A stretch of DNA of 64,000 bases. It comes from Pseudomonadota bacterium (GTDB taxonomy: Bacteria; Pseudomonadota; Gammaproteobacteria; Steroidobacterales; Steroidobacteraceae). The notes beneath the pieces were generated by a model, which was not told the DNA's origin, ran no database searches, and saw nothing but the letters and a program-made list of their open reading frames with translations. The DNA lies in assembly GCA_026398735.1 (NCBI GenBank), contig JAPLSH010000004.1, positions 248,001-312,000 on the forward strand, given 5' to 3'. The translations under genes and the position numbers were made by a program. How positions within the stretch are numbered: position 1 is the first letter of the stretch; each line of letters starts with the position of its first letter. Below are positions 45,179 through 54,389 of this stretch, in pieces.

Positions 45179-46789
45179 ATGGCAAATAGTCACACCGCCC
45201 ATGACGCGCACGATGATCACCACGGCGCACCGCAGGGCTTTATGCAGCGCTGGGTACTGACCACCAATCACAAAGACATCGGCACCCTCTATCTGGTGTT
45301 CGCCGGAATCATGTTCTTCCTCGGCGGCGCGATGGCCATGGTCATCCGCGCCGAGCTGTTCCAGCCTGGTCTGCAGTTTGTGGATCCGCAGTTCTTCAAC
45401 TCGATGACCACCATGCATGCGCTGGTCATGATCTTCGGCGGCATGATGCCGGCGTGGGTCGGCTTGGCAAACTGGATGATCCCCTTGCAGATCGGTGCCG
45501 CCGACATGGCGTTGCCGCGCATGAACAACTTCAGCTTCTGGCTCATGCCCTTTGCATTCATCCTGCTGCTGTCCACGTTCTTCACGGGCGGTGGTGCACC
45601 GGCCGGTGGCTGGACGCTGTATCCGCCGTTGGTACTGCAGGGTGGCGACAGCTTCCCGATGGCCATGTTCGCGGTGCACATGATGGGCGCCTCGTCGATC
45701 ATGGGCGCCATCAACGTCATCGTGACGCTGATGAACATGCGCGCTCCCGGCATGACACTGCTGCGCATGCCGCTGTTCTGCTGGACCTGGCTCATCACCG
45801 CTTACCTGCTCATCCTGGTGATGCCGGTGTTGGCCGGTGCTGTCACCATGTTGATCACCGATCACTTCTTCGGCACCAGCTTCTTCAGTGCGGCCGGTGG
45901 CGGCGATCCGGTGATGTACCAGCACATCTTCTGGTTCTTTGGTCACCCTGAGGTCTACATCCTCATCCTGCCGGCGTTCGGCGTGGTCTCCGAAATCCTG
46001 CCGACCTTCTCGCGCAAGCCGCTGTTCGGCTACGAGTCGATGGTGTACGCCACAGCCTCGATTGGCTTCCTGTCGTTCATCGTGTGGGCGCACCACATGT
46101 TCACGGTGGGCATGCCGCTGGCCGGCCAGCTGTTCTTCATGCTCACCACCATGCTCATCGCCGTACCTACGGGCGTGAAGGTGTTCAACTGGTCAGCCAC
46201 CATGTGGAAGGGCTCGCTGACCTTCGAGCCGCCCATGTTGTTTGCCATCAGCTTTCTGTTCCTGTTCACCATCGGTGGCTTCTCGGGTCTGATGCTGGCC
46301 ATCGCACCGGCTGACTTCCAGTACCACGACACTTACTTCGTAGTGGCGCACTTCCACTATGTGTTGGTGCCCGGTTCGTTGTTCGCCATCATCGGCGGCG
46401 TGTACTACTGGCTCCCCAAGTGGAGCGGCCACATGTACAACATGACGCTGGCTAAGTGGCACTTCTGGTTGTCGGCCATCTTCGTCAACGTATTGTTCTT
46501 CCCGCAGCACTTCCTGGGTCTGGCCGGCATGCCGCGCCGTATCCCCGACTACGCCACGCAGTTCGCCGACTGGAACGCAGTCTCGTCGATCGGTGCCTTC
46601 GGTTTCGGCTTGGCGCAGCTGATTTTCCCGTACCTGATCTGGAGCTGCGTGCGCGGTGGCGAGAAGGCTACGGCCCACGTGTGGGAAGGCAGCCATGGTC
46701 TGGAGTGGGAAGTGCCGTCACCGGCGCCTTATCACAGCTGGTCCGAAGCCCCTGCTATTGAGCTGATCGAGCGCGGCGCTGCCCACTGA
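45179..46789 (+). CDS. coxA: Cytochrome c oxidase subunit I
   Basis: FWFFGHPEVYILILPAFGVVSEI, WAHHMFTVGM, HDTYFVVAHFHYVL. Confidence 0.98.
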   Translation: MANSHTAHDAHDDHHGAPQGFMQRWVLTTNHKDIGTLYLVFAGIMFFLGGAMAMVIRAELFQPGLQFVDPQFFNSMTTMHALVMIFGGMMPAWVGLANWMIPLQIGAADMALPRMNNFSFWLMPFAFILLLSTFFTGGGAPAGGWTLYPPLVLQGGDSFPMAMFAVHMMGASSIMGAINVIVTLMNMRAPGMTLLRMPLFCWTWLITAYLLILVMPVLAGAVTMLITDHFFGTSFFSAAGGGDPVMYQHIFWFFGHPEVYILILPAFGVVSEILPTFSRKPLFGYESMVYATASIGFLSFIVWAHHMFTVGMPLAGQLFFMLTTMLIAVPTGVKVFNWSATMWKGSLTFEPPMLFAISFLFLFTIGGFSGLMLAIAPADFQYHDTYFVVAHFHYVLVPGSLFAIIGGVYYWLPKWSGHMYNMTLAKWHFWLSAIFVNVLFFPQHFLGLAGMPRRIPDYATQFADWNAVSSIGAFGFGLAQLIFPYLIWSCVRGGEKATAHVWEGSHGLEWEVPSPAPYHSWSEAPAIELIERGAAH

Positions 46790-46899
46790 TGAGCGCGCCC
46801 GTCGACAACAGCCGTAAGGTTCGCAACTCAGCTGTGTTGCTGGGTTGCCTTGCCTTTGCGGTCTACCTGGGCTTTATCGCCTGGTCCTTGCTCAAGTAG
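46789..46899 (+). CDS. 36-aa single-TM protein between coxA and ctaG (cytochrome oxidase small assembly protein-like)
   Basis: ATGA overlap with coxA stop; translation [36 protein letters not shown]; not in the ORF track. Confidence 0.7.
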   Translation: MSAPVDNSRKVRNSAVLLGCLAFAVYLGFIAWSLLK

Positions 46900-46907
46900 A
46901 CCTATCA

Positions 46908-47453
46908 ATGGAGCAGCACGGCAAAGTCGCCAACCGCAGTCTGACAATCAAGTTGGTCTTGGTTGCGCTGGGGGCGTTTGGCTTCGGCTTTGCGCTGGTG
47001 CCGTTGTATGACGTGCTGTGCACCATAACGGGTGTGGCCAACAAGGCCAACCTCACTCAAGCCGCGCGCATTGCCGAACACCCCGATGAAGCGCGCGAGG
47101 TGACGGTCGAGTTTGTGGCACAGGTGCCCTCTGTGGGCAGTTGGGAATTCGCACCGGTGGTCACCAGCATGAAGGTGCATCCGGGGCGGCTTTATGAAGC
47201 CACTTACACCGCGCGCAACTTGTCTGGCCGTGACACCTACGGTCAGGCTGTGCCCGATGTGGCGCCTTCCAAGGCGTCCGCTTATTTTCGCAAGACCGAG
47301 TGTTTTTGTTTTACGCCGCAGCATTTCACTGCCACCGAAAACAAAACCATGCCGGTGCGTTTTATTGTCGATCCGGCACTGCCCGAGTACATCGACCGCA
47401 TCACGCTTGCCTACACCTTTTATGACACCCAGGCGCCCAGCGCCAAACGTTAA
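46908..47453 (+). CDS. ctaG: Cytochrome c oxidase assembly protein CtaG/Cox11
   Basis: [51 protein letters not shown]. Confidence 0.96.
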   Translation: MEQHGKVANRSLTIKLVLVALGAFGFGFALVPLYDVLCTITGVANKANLTQAARIAEHPDEAREVTVEFVAQVPSVGSWEFAPVVTSMKVHPGRLYEATYTARNLSGRDTYGQAVPDVAPSKASAYFRKTECFCFTPQHFTATENKTMPVRFIVDPALPEYIDRITLAYTFYDTQAPSAKR

Positions 47454-47477
47454 CGTTTCGCACGATAGAGTGATCTT

Positions 47478-48368
47478 ATGAGCAGCAACTCGCACGCCCA
47501 CGACTCCAGCACTTATTACGTTCCGCACAGCAGCCCTTGGCCGATCGTCGGCTCCATCGCTCTGTTCTGCGTGATGTGGGGTGCTGTCACCTTCCTCAAT
47601 GATTGGGGTTCGGCTTGGTCGTTCCTGCCCGGCGCCTTGTTGTTGCTGGTGCTGTTCTTCGGTTGGTTCGCCACGGTCATCAATGAGAACCAGGCCGGCC
47701 TGTTCAACGCGCAGGTCGACAAGTCGTTCCGCATGGGCATGATGTGGTTCATCATCTCTGAGGTGATGTTCTTCGCAGCGTTCTTCGGCGCGCTGTTCTA
47801 TGCCCGTGAGCTGTCGGTGCCGTGGATCGGCGGTGAAGGCGTCAAGGTCTTCAACAAGCTGCTGCTGTGGCAGGACTTCGCACCCACCTGGCCGACCAAC
47901 GGACCCGATCGCCTTGGTGGTCATGCTGATGGCAGCTTCGAGACCATTGCGGCCTTCAGCCTGCCGGCCATCAACACCGCGCTGCTGCTGACCTCTGGCG
48001 TCACGATCACCATCGCGCACCATGCACTGCGCGCCGGTCATCGCACTCAGCTGTCCATCTTTTTAGCTGCCACGTGGATCCTGGGCTTCATCTTCGTGTA
48101 CCTGCAGGGCACCGAATACCATGAGGCCTACACCGAGCTGGGCCTGAAGTTGTCGACAGGTATTTATGGTTCGACTTTCTTCATGCTCACCGGCTTTCAC
48201 GGTCTGCATGTGACCATCGGCGCCATCATGCTGACGGTGATCTGGCTGCGCTGCCTGCGTGGCCACTTCACTGCCAAGAACCACTTCGCCTTCGAGGCGG
48301 TAGCTTGGTACTGGCACTTCGTCGACGTGGTGTGGCTGATCCTGTTCGTCTTCGTTTACTGGATCTAA
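47478..48368 (+). CDS. coxC: Cytochrome c oxidase subunit III
   Basis: YYVPHSSPWPIVGSIALF, FRMGMMWFIISEVMFFAAFFGALFYAR, FHGLHVTIGAIML, AVAWYWHFVDVVWLILFVFVYW. Confidence 0.97.
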   Translation: MSSNSHAHDSSTYYVPHSSPWPIVGSIALFCVMWGAVTFLNDWGSAWSFLPGALLLLVLFFGWFATVINENQAGLFNAQVDKSFRMGMMWFIISEVMFFAAFFGALFYARELSVPWIGGEGVKVFNKLLLWQDFAPTWPTNGPDRLGGHADGSFETIAAFSLPAINTALLLTSGVTITIAHHALRAGHRTQLSIFLAATWILGFIFVYLQGTEYHEAYTELGLKLSTGIYGSTFFMLTGFHGLHVTIGAIMLTVIWLRCLRGHFTAKNHFAFEAVAWYWHFVDVVWLILFVFVYWI

Positions 48369-48378
48369 CCTGCGTACG

Positions 48379-48427
48379 GCGCCCGGCAGTTCGCCGGGCG
48401 CTTACCGGTGCGCGCTCTGCGCACCGG
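48379..48427. terminator. Two tandem perfect hairpins between convergent coxC and the DUF2909-type gene
   Basis: GCGCCCGGC-agttc-GCCGGGCGC (48379-48401) and CCGGTGCGC-gctct-GCGCACCGG (48405-48427). Confidence 0.65.
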
Positions 48428-48435
48428 CACCGGCC

Positions 48436-48654
48436 TCAGCGCTGGACTTGGTGGGGCGAGATCAGCCCGAAGTACCAGGCGACGAACAGCATCAAGAACA
48501 ACAGTACCGACAGTCCGATGCGCAGCTTGAGAGCGCGCAGCATTTTGTCCGGATCGCCCTGATCTGACGAGAGATGGAACAAGGCCCAGCCCAGGCTGGC
48601 GAGTACGCCGATGAGGGCGGCGACGATCAACAGTTTGTAGGGGTTCATCACCAT
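48436..48654 (-). CDS. Twin-transmembrane (DUF2909-type) protein
   Basis: MVMNPYKLLIVAALIGVLASLGWALFHLSSDQGDPDKMLRALKLRIGLSVLLFLMLFVAWYFGLI. Confidence 0.8.
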   Translation of the reverse strand: MVMNPYKLLIVAALIGVLASLGWALFHLSSDQGDPDKMLRALKLRIGLSVLLFLMLFVAWYFGLISPHQVQR

Positions 48655-48657
48655 ATT

Positions 48658-49401
48658 ATGCCGCTGCGCTTGCCTCTCGGTAACCGTCAGTTGTCCATTG
48701 CCTGGCCTTGGCTGCTGGTCACGCTGTGTGTCTGTGCCTTGTTCGTGAGCTTGGGACGCTGGCAATGGCACCGTGGCGAGCAGCGCCAGCAGCAGCGGCA
48801 GCAGGTTCAGGCGGCGCTGACGGCAGCGCCCGTGTGGGTAGCTGACGCGGCCACGCTGGCCCGGCAACCGCGCAATGTCCGCGTGCGGGTGACCGGACAA
48901 CTCGATGGCGCGCACCAGCTGCTGCTGGACAACATCTCGCGTGCCGGCAAACCCGGCTATGAAGTGCTGACGCCGCTGCGCCTGGCCGATGGCGCGCTGC
49001 TGCTGGTCAATCGCGGATGGCTGCCGTTCGACGGCTATCGCAATCGCATACCCGACCTGAGTCTACCCGCCAATCCAGGCACAGAATTTGCCGGGCGGCT
49101 GGATGTGCTGCCGGTGCCTGGCCTACAGCGAGCCGCCAACGCTGCCGAAGCCACGGCCCCAGTACAGTGGCCGCGGGTCGCCAGCTTTCCTACGGCCGCG
49201 CAGCTGTCAGCTTGGCTGGGCGAACCAGTCAGTGAGCAAGTGTTGTTGCTGGATACCGACAGCGGGCCGGGCTGGCAGCGCCAGTGGCCTCTGCCCGGCA
49301 TCGCCCCCGAAAAGCATTATTCTTACGCTATCCAGTGGTGGTCCTTTGCGGCCTTGGCCGCGGGTCTGCTGTTGGGCTTGAACATCAGGAAACGCACATG
49401 A
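48658..49401 (+). CDS. SURF1 family cytochrome oxidase biogenesis protein
   Basis: SLGRWQWHRGEQRQ, VRVTGQLDGAHQLLLDN, GKPGYEVLTPLRL, LLVNRGWLP, HYSYAIQWWSFA. Confidence 0.92.
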   Translation: MPLRLPLGNRQLSIAWPWLLVTLCVCALFVSLGRWQWHRGEQRQQQRQQVQAALTAAPVWVADAATLARQPRNVRVRVTGQLDGAHQLLLDNISRAGKPGYEVLTPLRLADGALLLVNRGWLPFDGYRNRIPDLSLPANPGTEFAGRLDVLPVPGLQRAANAAEATAPVQWPRVASFPTAAQLSAWLGEPVSEQVLLLDTDSGPGWQRQWPLPGIAPEKHYSYAIQWWSFAALAAGLLLGLNIRKRT

Positions 49402-49958
49402 CTTCTGACTTGCGTCCGCAGCGCGCCAAGCTGCTAGTGGTTGTCGCACTGTTCTTCGTACCGCTGGCAGTAGCGTTCTGGCTGTACTACGGCAGTGCCT
49501 GGCGACCAGCCGGCAGTACCAGCCACGGCCAATTGCTGTTGCCCACGCGTACTGTTCCGCAGGACATCGCGCAACTGCAAGGCAAATGGACGCTGGTACA
49601 CATAGCCGAGGGCCGCTGCGAAGACAGCTGCCAGCGTGCCTTGCTCGTCGCACGGCAAACGCGCTTGTCGCTCAATCAGGATTCAACACGCGTCAATCGC
49701 ATGCTGGTGGCTGCGGCCGATTGCTGCGACCAGTCGCAATTGAACCAACAGCATCAAGGCTTGTTACAGCTGGACATGGCAACACTTGCCGACGCCGGTG
49801 CCGCGCTGCGCGCCGCCTTTCCTGCGGACGGCCATGCCGATGCGCTGTATATCCTCGATCCGCTGGGTAACGTCGTGATGCGCTATGACATCAATGCCAA
49901 TCCCAAAGATCTGCTGACCGATCTGAAGAAGCTACTCAAGCTGTCGAGTATCGGATGA
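49398..49958 (+). CDS. Membrane-anchored SCO/thioredoxin-like protein of the cox cluster
   Basis: N-terminal TM, GKWTLVHIAEGRCEDSCQRALLVARQTRLSLNQDSTRVNR, ALYILDPLGNVVMRYDINANPKDLLTDLKKLL. Confidence 0.7.
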   Translation: MTSDLRPQRAKLLVVVALFFVPLAVAFWLYYGSAWRPAGSTSHGQLLLPTRTVPQDIAQLQGKWTLVHIAEGRCEDSCQRALLVARQTRLSLNQDSTRVNRMLVAAADCCDQSQLNQQHQGLLQLDMATLADAGAALRAAFPADGHADALYILDPLGNVVMRYDINANPKDLLTDLKKLLKLSSIG

Positions 49959-50980
49959 ATACCCAGCATGTACTGTGGCTGCGCCGGCTGGCTATGACCG
50001 GTGTGTTGTTGGGGTTGGCCGTGGTGGTGTTCGGTGCCTATGTGCGCCTGACGTATGCGGGTCTGGGCTGTCCGGACTGGCCGGGTTGCTTTGGCCATGT
50101 CACGCCATTGGGCGCACAAGACGCCAACGCGGGCACGCCTGACACGCCGTTGCACATGGGCAAGGCATGGCGCGAGATGATTCATCGCTATGCGGCCAGC
50201 ATACTGGGATTCATTATTCTGGTGATCACCGTGCTGTCGCTGCGTTGGCGCCGCGAGCGGTTACCGCATGGGTTGGCGCGCAGCCTGCTGGCACTGGTGC
50301 TGTTCCAAGGTTTGCTGGGCATGCTCACCGTGACCTGGAAGGTTAAGCCGCTGGTGGTGACAGCACACTTGGTGTTTGGCCTCACTACCGTGTCTTTGTT
50401 GTGGTTGTTTTGGCTGGCGCTGGGTCGGTTGCAGTCTGCACCGCAACACAACGCAGACACCGCAGCCAACCTGCCGGTGCCAAACCCGCTGCGCTGGGCG
50501 CGCCGCGCTGCGTTGTTGGCAGTGCCGGTGTTAATCATGCAGATCATGTTGGGCGGCTGGACCAGCACCAACTATGCCGCAGTGGGTTGCCCTGACTTTC
50601 CCACTTGCCAACAGCAGTGGTGGCCGCAAGCGGATTTTCGCGAAGGCTTTGTGTTGTGGCGCGGCTTGGGCACCAACTATGAAGGTGGCGTACTCGATTA
50701 CCCGGCACGCATCGCCATACACCTGACACATCGTATAGGCGCAGTGGTGGTGACGGTGGCGTTGTTGTTGGCCATGCTACTTGCTTGGCGTGCAGGCGCC
50801 GGCAATACAGTGCGCCGAGCGGCACTGGCTGTTGGCGCGGCTCTGCTGTTGCAGCTATTTATCGGCATCTTCATGGTGCGCTTTGGCTTCCCGCTGTCAT
50901 GGGCTACTGCTCACAATGCAGGTGCTGCGGTGTTGTTGCTGGCCACCTTGTTGCTGGAGCGCAGCCTGCGTCGAACCTGA
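49955..50980 (+). CDS. ctaA: Heme A synthase
   Basis: VVVFGAYVRLTYAGLGCPDWPGCFG, WREMIHRYAASILGFIIL, LGGWTSTNYAAVGCPDFPTC, IHLTHRIGAVVV. Confidence 0.95.
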   Translation: MNTQHVLWLRRLAMTGVLLGLAVVVFGAYVRLTYAGLGCPDWPGCFGHVTPLGAQDANAGTPDTPLHMGKAWREMIHRYAASILGFIILVITVLSLRWRRERLPHGLARSLLALVLFQGLLGMLTVTWKVKPLVVTAHLVFGLTTVSLLWLFWLALGRLQSAPQHNADTAANLPVPNPLRWARRAALLAVPVLIMQIMLGGWTSTNYAAVGCPDFPTCQQQWWPQADFREGFVLWRGLGTNYEGGVLDYPARIAIHLTHRIGAVVVTVALLLAMLLAWRAGAGNTVRRAALAVGAALLLQLFIGIFMVRFGFPLSWATAHNAGAAVLLLATLLLERSLRRT

Positions 50981-50982
50981 TC

Positions 50983-51049
50983 GGCAGGCCAGCGCCTGCC
51001 TGAAGGCGGTCTACGTCGACAGCCCAGGCCGCTGCGCCTCGGGCTGTCG
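50983..51049. terminator. Hairpin pair after ctaA
   Basis: GGCAGGC-cagc-GCCTGCC (50983-51000) and CGACAGCCC AGGC..GCCT C GGGCTGTCG (51017-51049). Confidence 0.5.
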
Positions 51050-51107
51050 CATTCCCCCAAGGGCAGGACTATGCTTGCCGCACAATAAAAATGCGGGGGA
51101 GCAAAGC

Positions 51108-51803
51108 ATGCGACAGGTACTTCGGTACGGTCTGTGGGTGACGGCCGCTATGTGTGGCTTGGCAGCGCCTGTGGTAGTTCAGGCTGCAGCACCCGGTGCG
51201 CCGGCGCGATTTGTGCCCGAGGACCACCGCCCCGGCCTGTTCCTGCGCGAAGACTTCAACGACGAACCCGATGAAACGCCCATCACGCAGGCGAGCATCC
51301 AAGGCAAGAACGTTGGCTTCGCGCTGTATGGTCCGGGCAAAGAGGGCGTGGCCAAGAGTCACCATGCCTCACCCAAAGATGACCCCGGCTATGTGTGGTT
51401 GGGCTCTTGCACACAGACCTGTGCGTTCACCCTTTTTGACAAGACGCAGTATGTCGATCTGACCGGCTTGGCCAAGATCCGCTGGCGCACCAAGCAGACT
51501 GGCTTTCATCAGTTGCGTCTGGTCATCAAGTTGGCCGATGGCCCGCTGCTGGTCAGCGATCACTTTGAAGGTGGCAGCGTCGACTGGCGCATCACCGAGT
51601 TTGCGCTGGCTGATGTGCGCTGGCGCACGCTTGATCCCAAGTTCATCAATGATGGCCCGTGGGTCGACAAGCCCGACCTGTCACGCATCGAGCAGATCGG
51701 TTGGACTGATCTGTCGGTGGGCAGTGGCCATGGCAGCGGTGGCCAAGTGGGCTCATCACGCATAGATTGGATTGAAATTCACGGTCTGCCTGTCAAGCGC
51801 TGA
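51108..51803 (+). CDS. Secreted hypothetical protein
   Basis: Signal peptide (WVTAAMCGLAAPVVVQAAA), beta-rich sequence GLFLREDFNDEPDETPI...SSRIDWIEIHGLP. Confidence 0.7.
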   Translation: MRQVLRYGLWVTAAMCGLAAPVVVQAAAPGAPARFVPEDHRPGLFLREDFNDEPDETPITQASIQGKNVGFALYGPGKEGVAKSHHASPKDDPGYVWLGSCTQTCAFTLFDKTQYVDLTGLAKIRWRTKQTGFHQLRLVIKLADGPLLVSDHFEGGSVDWRITEFALADVRWRTLDPKFINDGPWVDKPDLSRIEQIGWTDLSVGSGHGSGGQVGSSRIDWIEIHGLPVKR

Positions 51804-51833
51804 CCGCAACCGATAACACGCAAGGGGGATGAC

Positions 51834-52616
51834 ATGATTTTGCGATTTACCGCCGCGGCATTGCTTGCGGCCACCTGTCTGGTGCCGGCTCTGGCCGACG
51901 CCCAGCAGGCCAATGGCGCGCTGTACCGTCCGGCACCCAAGTTGCCGGAGCCCAAGTACCGCGATCAATATTCATCGATGAAGGATCAGCGCGACCTGTC
52001 GGGCGTGTGGTTCATTCGTGATTACAACCGGCGCTTTCGCACGCCGATCAACACGCTGCCGCCGCTGACGCCGTTTGGCAAAGTGGAGTTCGACAAGCGC
52101 GTCAAGGCCGAGACTGATGGCGCGCCGATGGCCGATGCATCCACGCACTGCTGGCCGCATGGCATTCCGCGAGTGATGAACTCGCCGTATCCCATACAGA
52201 TCATTCAGTCGCCTGGCAAGATCAGCATCGTGCACGAGGTGGGTCACAACATCCGACAGATTCGTATGGATGTACCGATGCCTGAGAAGGTGCCCACCAG
52301 CTTCCTCGGCTATTCGGTCGGTCACTGGGAAGGCAACACGCTGGTAATCGAAACCAAGGGCACCGACACGCGCACCTGGATCGATGAGGAAGGCATCATT
52401 CACTCTGACCAGCTGTACACCATCGAGCGTATTCGCAAGGTGGAGAACGGTGAGAACCTAGAGAACGAGGTCACCATGATCGATCCGGTGTTCTTTACCC
52501 GTCCGTGGGTCAAGAAGATCAACTACGCCTGGCGTCCGGATCTGCGTATCTCGGAATACATCTGCGAAGAGAACAACCGCAACGCGCCGCAAAACGGCGT
52601 GACCGTGGCCAAGTGA
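51834..52616 (+). CDS. Secreted hypothetical protein, tandem paralog A
   Basis: Signal peptide; HCWPHGIPRVMNSPYPIQII, GYSVGHWEGNTLVIETKG, TMIDPVFFTRPW. Confidence 0.75.
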   Translation: MILRFTAAALLAATCLVPALADAQQANGALYRPAPKLPEPKYRDQYSSMKDQRDLSGVWFIRDYNRRFRTPINTLPPLTPFGKVEFDKRVKAETDGAPMADASTHCWPHGIPRVMNSPYPIQIIQSPGKISIVHEVGHNIRQIRMDVPMPEKVPTSFLGYSVGHWEGNTLVIETKGTDTRTWIDEEGIIHSDQLYTIERIRKVENGENLENEVTMIDPVFFTRPWVKKINYAWRPDLRISEYICEENNRNAPQNGVTVAK

Positions 52617-52630
52617 GCAGGAAAAGCATC

Positions 52631-53320
52631 ATGAGCCGATATTCATTTGCGCCGCGCATTGCGGCACTGGCCCTGGTGTCTCTGCTCTCGCAGGGCATTG
52701 CACAGGCAGCGCCCTCATTGGCTGGCTTCTGGCTGGTTGAGGGCAATCACGACACACTCACCGATGACAAAGGTAAGTTGCCACCGATGACGGCCGAAGC
52801 ACGCAAGCGCTACAACGCTGCTGTGGCGGCACGCAAGGTAGGCAAGTACACCGGCGACACGCTCACCAAGTGCCTGCCGCATGGTCTGCCGCGTTTGCTG
52901 GGCGCGCCGTACCCCATCGAAGTGCTAGAAGAGAAAAAGCAGATCACCTTCCTGCACGAAGTGCATCACATGCCGCGCCTGGTATACCTGGGCGAGAAGC
53001 TGCCGCCGATCGATGATCTGGATGGCAACTTCATGGGCCTGTCGGTGGGCAACTGGAACGGCGACACGCTGGTGATCGATTCAGCGGGCTTCAATGACCT
53101 CACCACCTTGGACAAGGCGGGTATTCCGCACTCCACCGAGATGGTGTTACAGGAGCGCATGAAATTGATCGATGGCGGTCAGCGTCTGGAAAATGTGATT
53201 ACGGTGACCGATCCGCAAACCTTCACCAAGCCGTGGAGCTATCGCTTGACCTTCAAGCGCATGCCCAACGACTACTGGTTGAAGGAGTTTGCTTGCACCG
53301 ACAAAAACCCGGACGCTTAA
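52631..53320 (+). CDS. Secreted hypothetical protein, tandem paralog B
   Basis: Signal peptide; KCLPHGLPRLLGAPYPIEVL, GLSVGNWNGDTLVIDSAG, TVTDPQTFTKPW aligns with paralog A. Confidence 0.75.
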   Translation: MSRYSFAPRIAALALVSLLSQGIAQAAPSLAGFWLVEGNHDTLTDDKGKLPPMTAEARKRYNAAVAARKVGKYTGDTLTKCLPHGLPRLLGAPYPIEVLEEKKQITFLHEVHHMPRLVYLGEKLPPIDDLDGNFMGLSVGNWNGDTLVIDSAGFNDLTTLDKAGIPHSTEMVLQERMKLIDGGQRLENVITVTDPQTFTKPWSYRLTFKRMPNDYWLKEFACTDKNPDA

Positions 53321-53337
53321 GTCCAGGTTCTGCCGCA

Positions 53338-53359
53338 GCCGCCCCTTATTTGGGGCGGC
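53338..53359. terminator. Hairpin between convergent genes
   Basis: GCCGCCCC-ttattt-GGGGCGGC; the minus-strand TAA stop lies at the loop. Confidence 0.5.
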
Positions 53360-54344
53360 CTGCGTAGCCCGCGCTGCGCATCGGCAGCCGGTAGATAGAC
53401 ATTCCTATGTTGCGTATGCCCGGCGGCGTGGACCACGCCTTGCCATCGGGCCCCACTGCGCCCATTTGCGCGACATACAGCGTGCGCTTGCCCGGCCCGC
53501 TAAACGCCAAGCTGATAGGCGGCCGCGGTGTGGGGATCAGCCCCACATAGCCACCATCACGCGACAACACATGTACGCCCTTGCTGGCCGTGACATATAA
53601 ACGTCCGTCGGCATCAACGGCCATGCCATCGCCGCCGGTGTCGCCATTCAATGCACCAAACGTCCGACGGTTCTTGACGCTGCCATCCGGCTGCACTGTA
53701 AACGCCAGCACATGATCGCCATTGGTGACCCACAGCAACTTGCCGTCGCCGCTAAGCAATATGCCGTTGGCGCGGATGTCCTGATCGGCGACCAGTTGCA
53801 CAACACCCTGCGCAGACACATGCCACGCACCGCCAGAGGTGAAGTAGGCGCCCCCCTTGCCGTCGGTGATCAGATCGTTGATACGGCCCAGCGGCTTGCC
53901 GTCTGGGAAGCTGTCAACCAACCGGCGCTGCTCGGGCAGCAGCTGCGCTACATAGGTGAGTTCCTGGCAGCTTTGATAGTAGGGGCGCGCCGAATCTGTA
54001 CAGGTTCGCTGTACGCCAAATAACCGGCCCTGGGCATCCATCGACAGCGCGCCAGTACCATGCGTGTCGCGCAGCACGATGTATTCACGCAGTCCGCTGT
54101 CGAGCTTTTTGATCGTGTCGCTTTGCTCCTGAGCAAACAGGATGCCGCCATCGGCGGTGGGTAGCAGACCATCGGCACTCATGGTGGCAGACCACACCAG
54201 CTCCCAAGCAGCGCCTGCATCCACTACGCCGGCAATGGCCAAAGGCTCTGCTGCGCGCTCACCGGCACGAAGCTGTTGTGCGGAAGCAGTAGCGGTCAGC
54301 AATGTGGCAGCCAATGCGACTAGCGCAAGCGTTGAATGGCGCAT
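53346..54344 (-). CDS. SMP-30/gluconolactonase-like beta-propeller protein, secreted
   Basis: Signal peptide; DGLLPTADGGILFAQEQSDTIKKLD, GRINDLITDGKGGAYFTS, ANGILLSGDGKLLWVTN, GDGMAVDADGRLYVTASKGVHVL. Confidence 0.85.
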   Translation of the reverse strand: MRHSTLALVALAATLLTATASAQQLRAGERAAEPLAIAGVVDAGAAWELVWSATMSADGLLPTADGGILFAQEQSDTIKKLDSGLREYIVLRDTHGTGALSMDAQGRLFGVQRTCTDSARPYYQSCQELTYVAQLLPEQRRLVDSFPDGKPLGRINDLITDGKGGAYFTSGGAWHVSAQGVVQLVADQDIRANGILLSGDGKLLWVTNGDHVLAFTVQPDGSVKNRRTFGALNGDTGGDGMAVDADGRLYVTASKGVHVLSRDGGYVGLIPTPRPPISLAFSGPGKRTLYVAQMGAVGPDGKAWSTPPGIRNIGMSIYRLPMRSAGYAGRPK

Positions 54345-54389
54345 GAAATCCCCTGCGTTTGGTGATGAGTACCCGATGCTAACAGCCGG

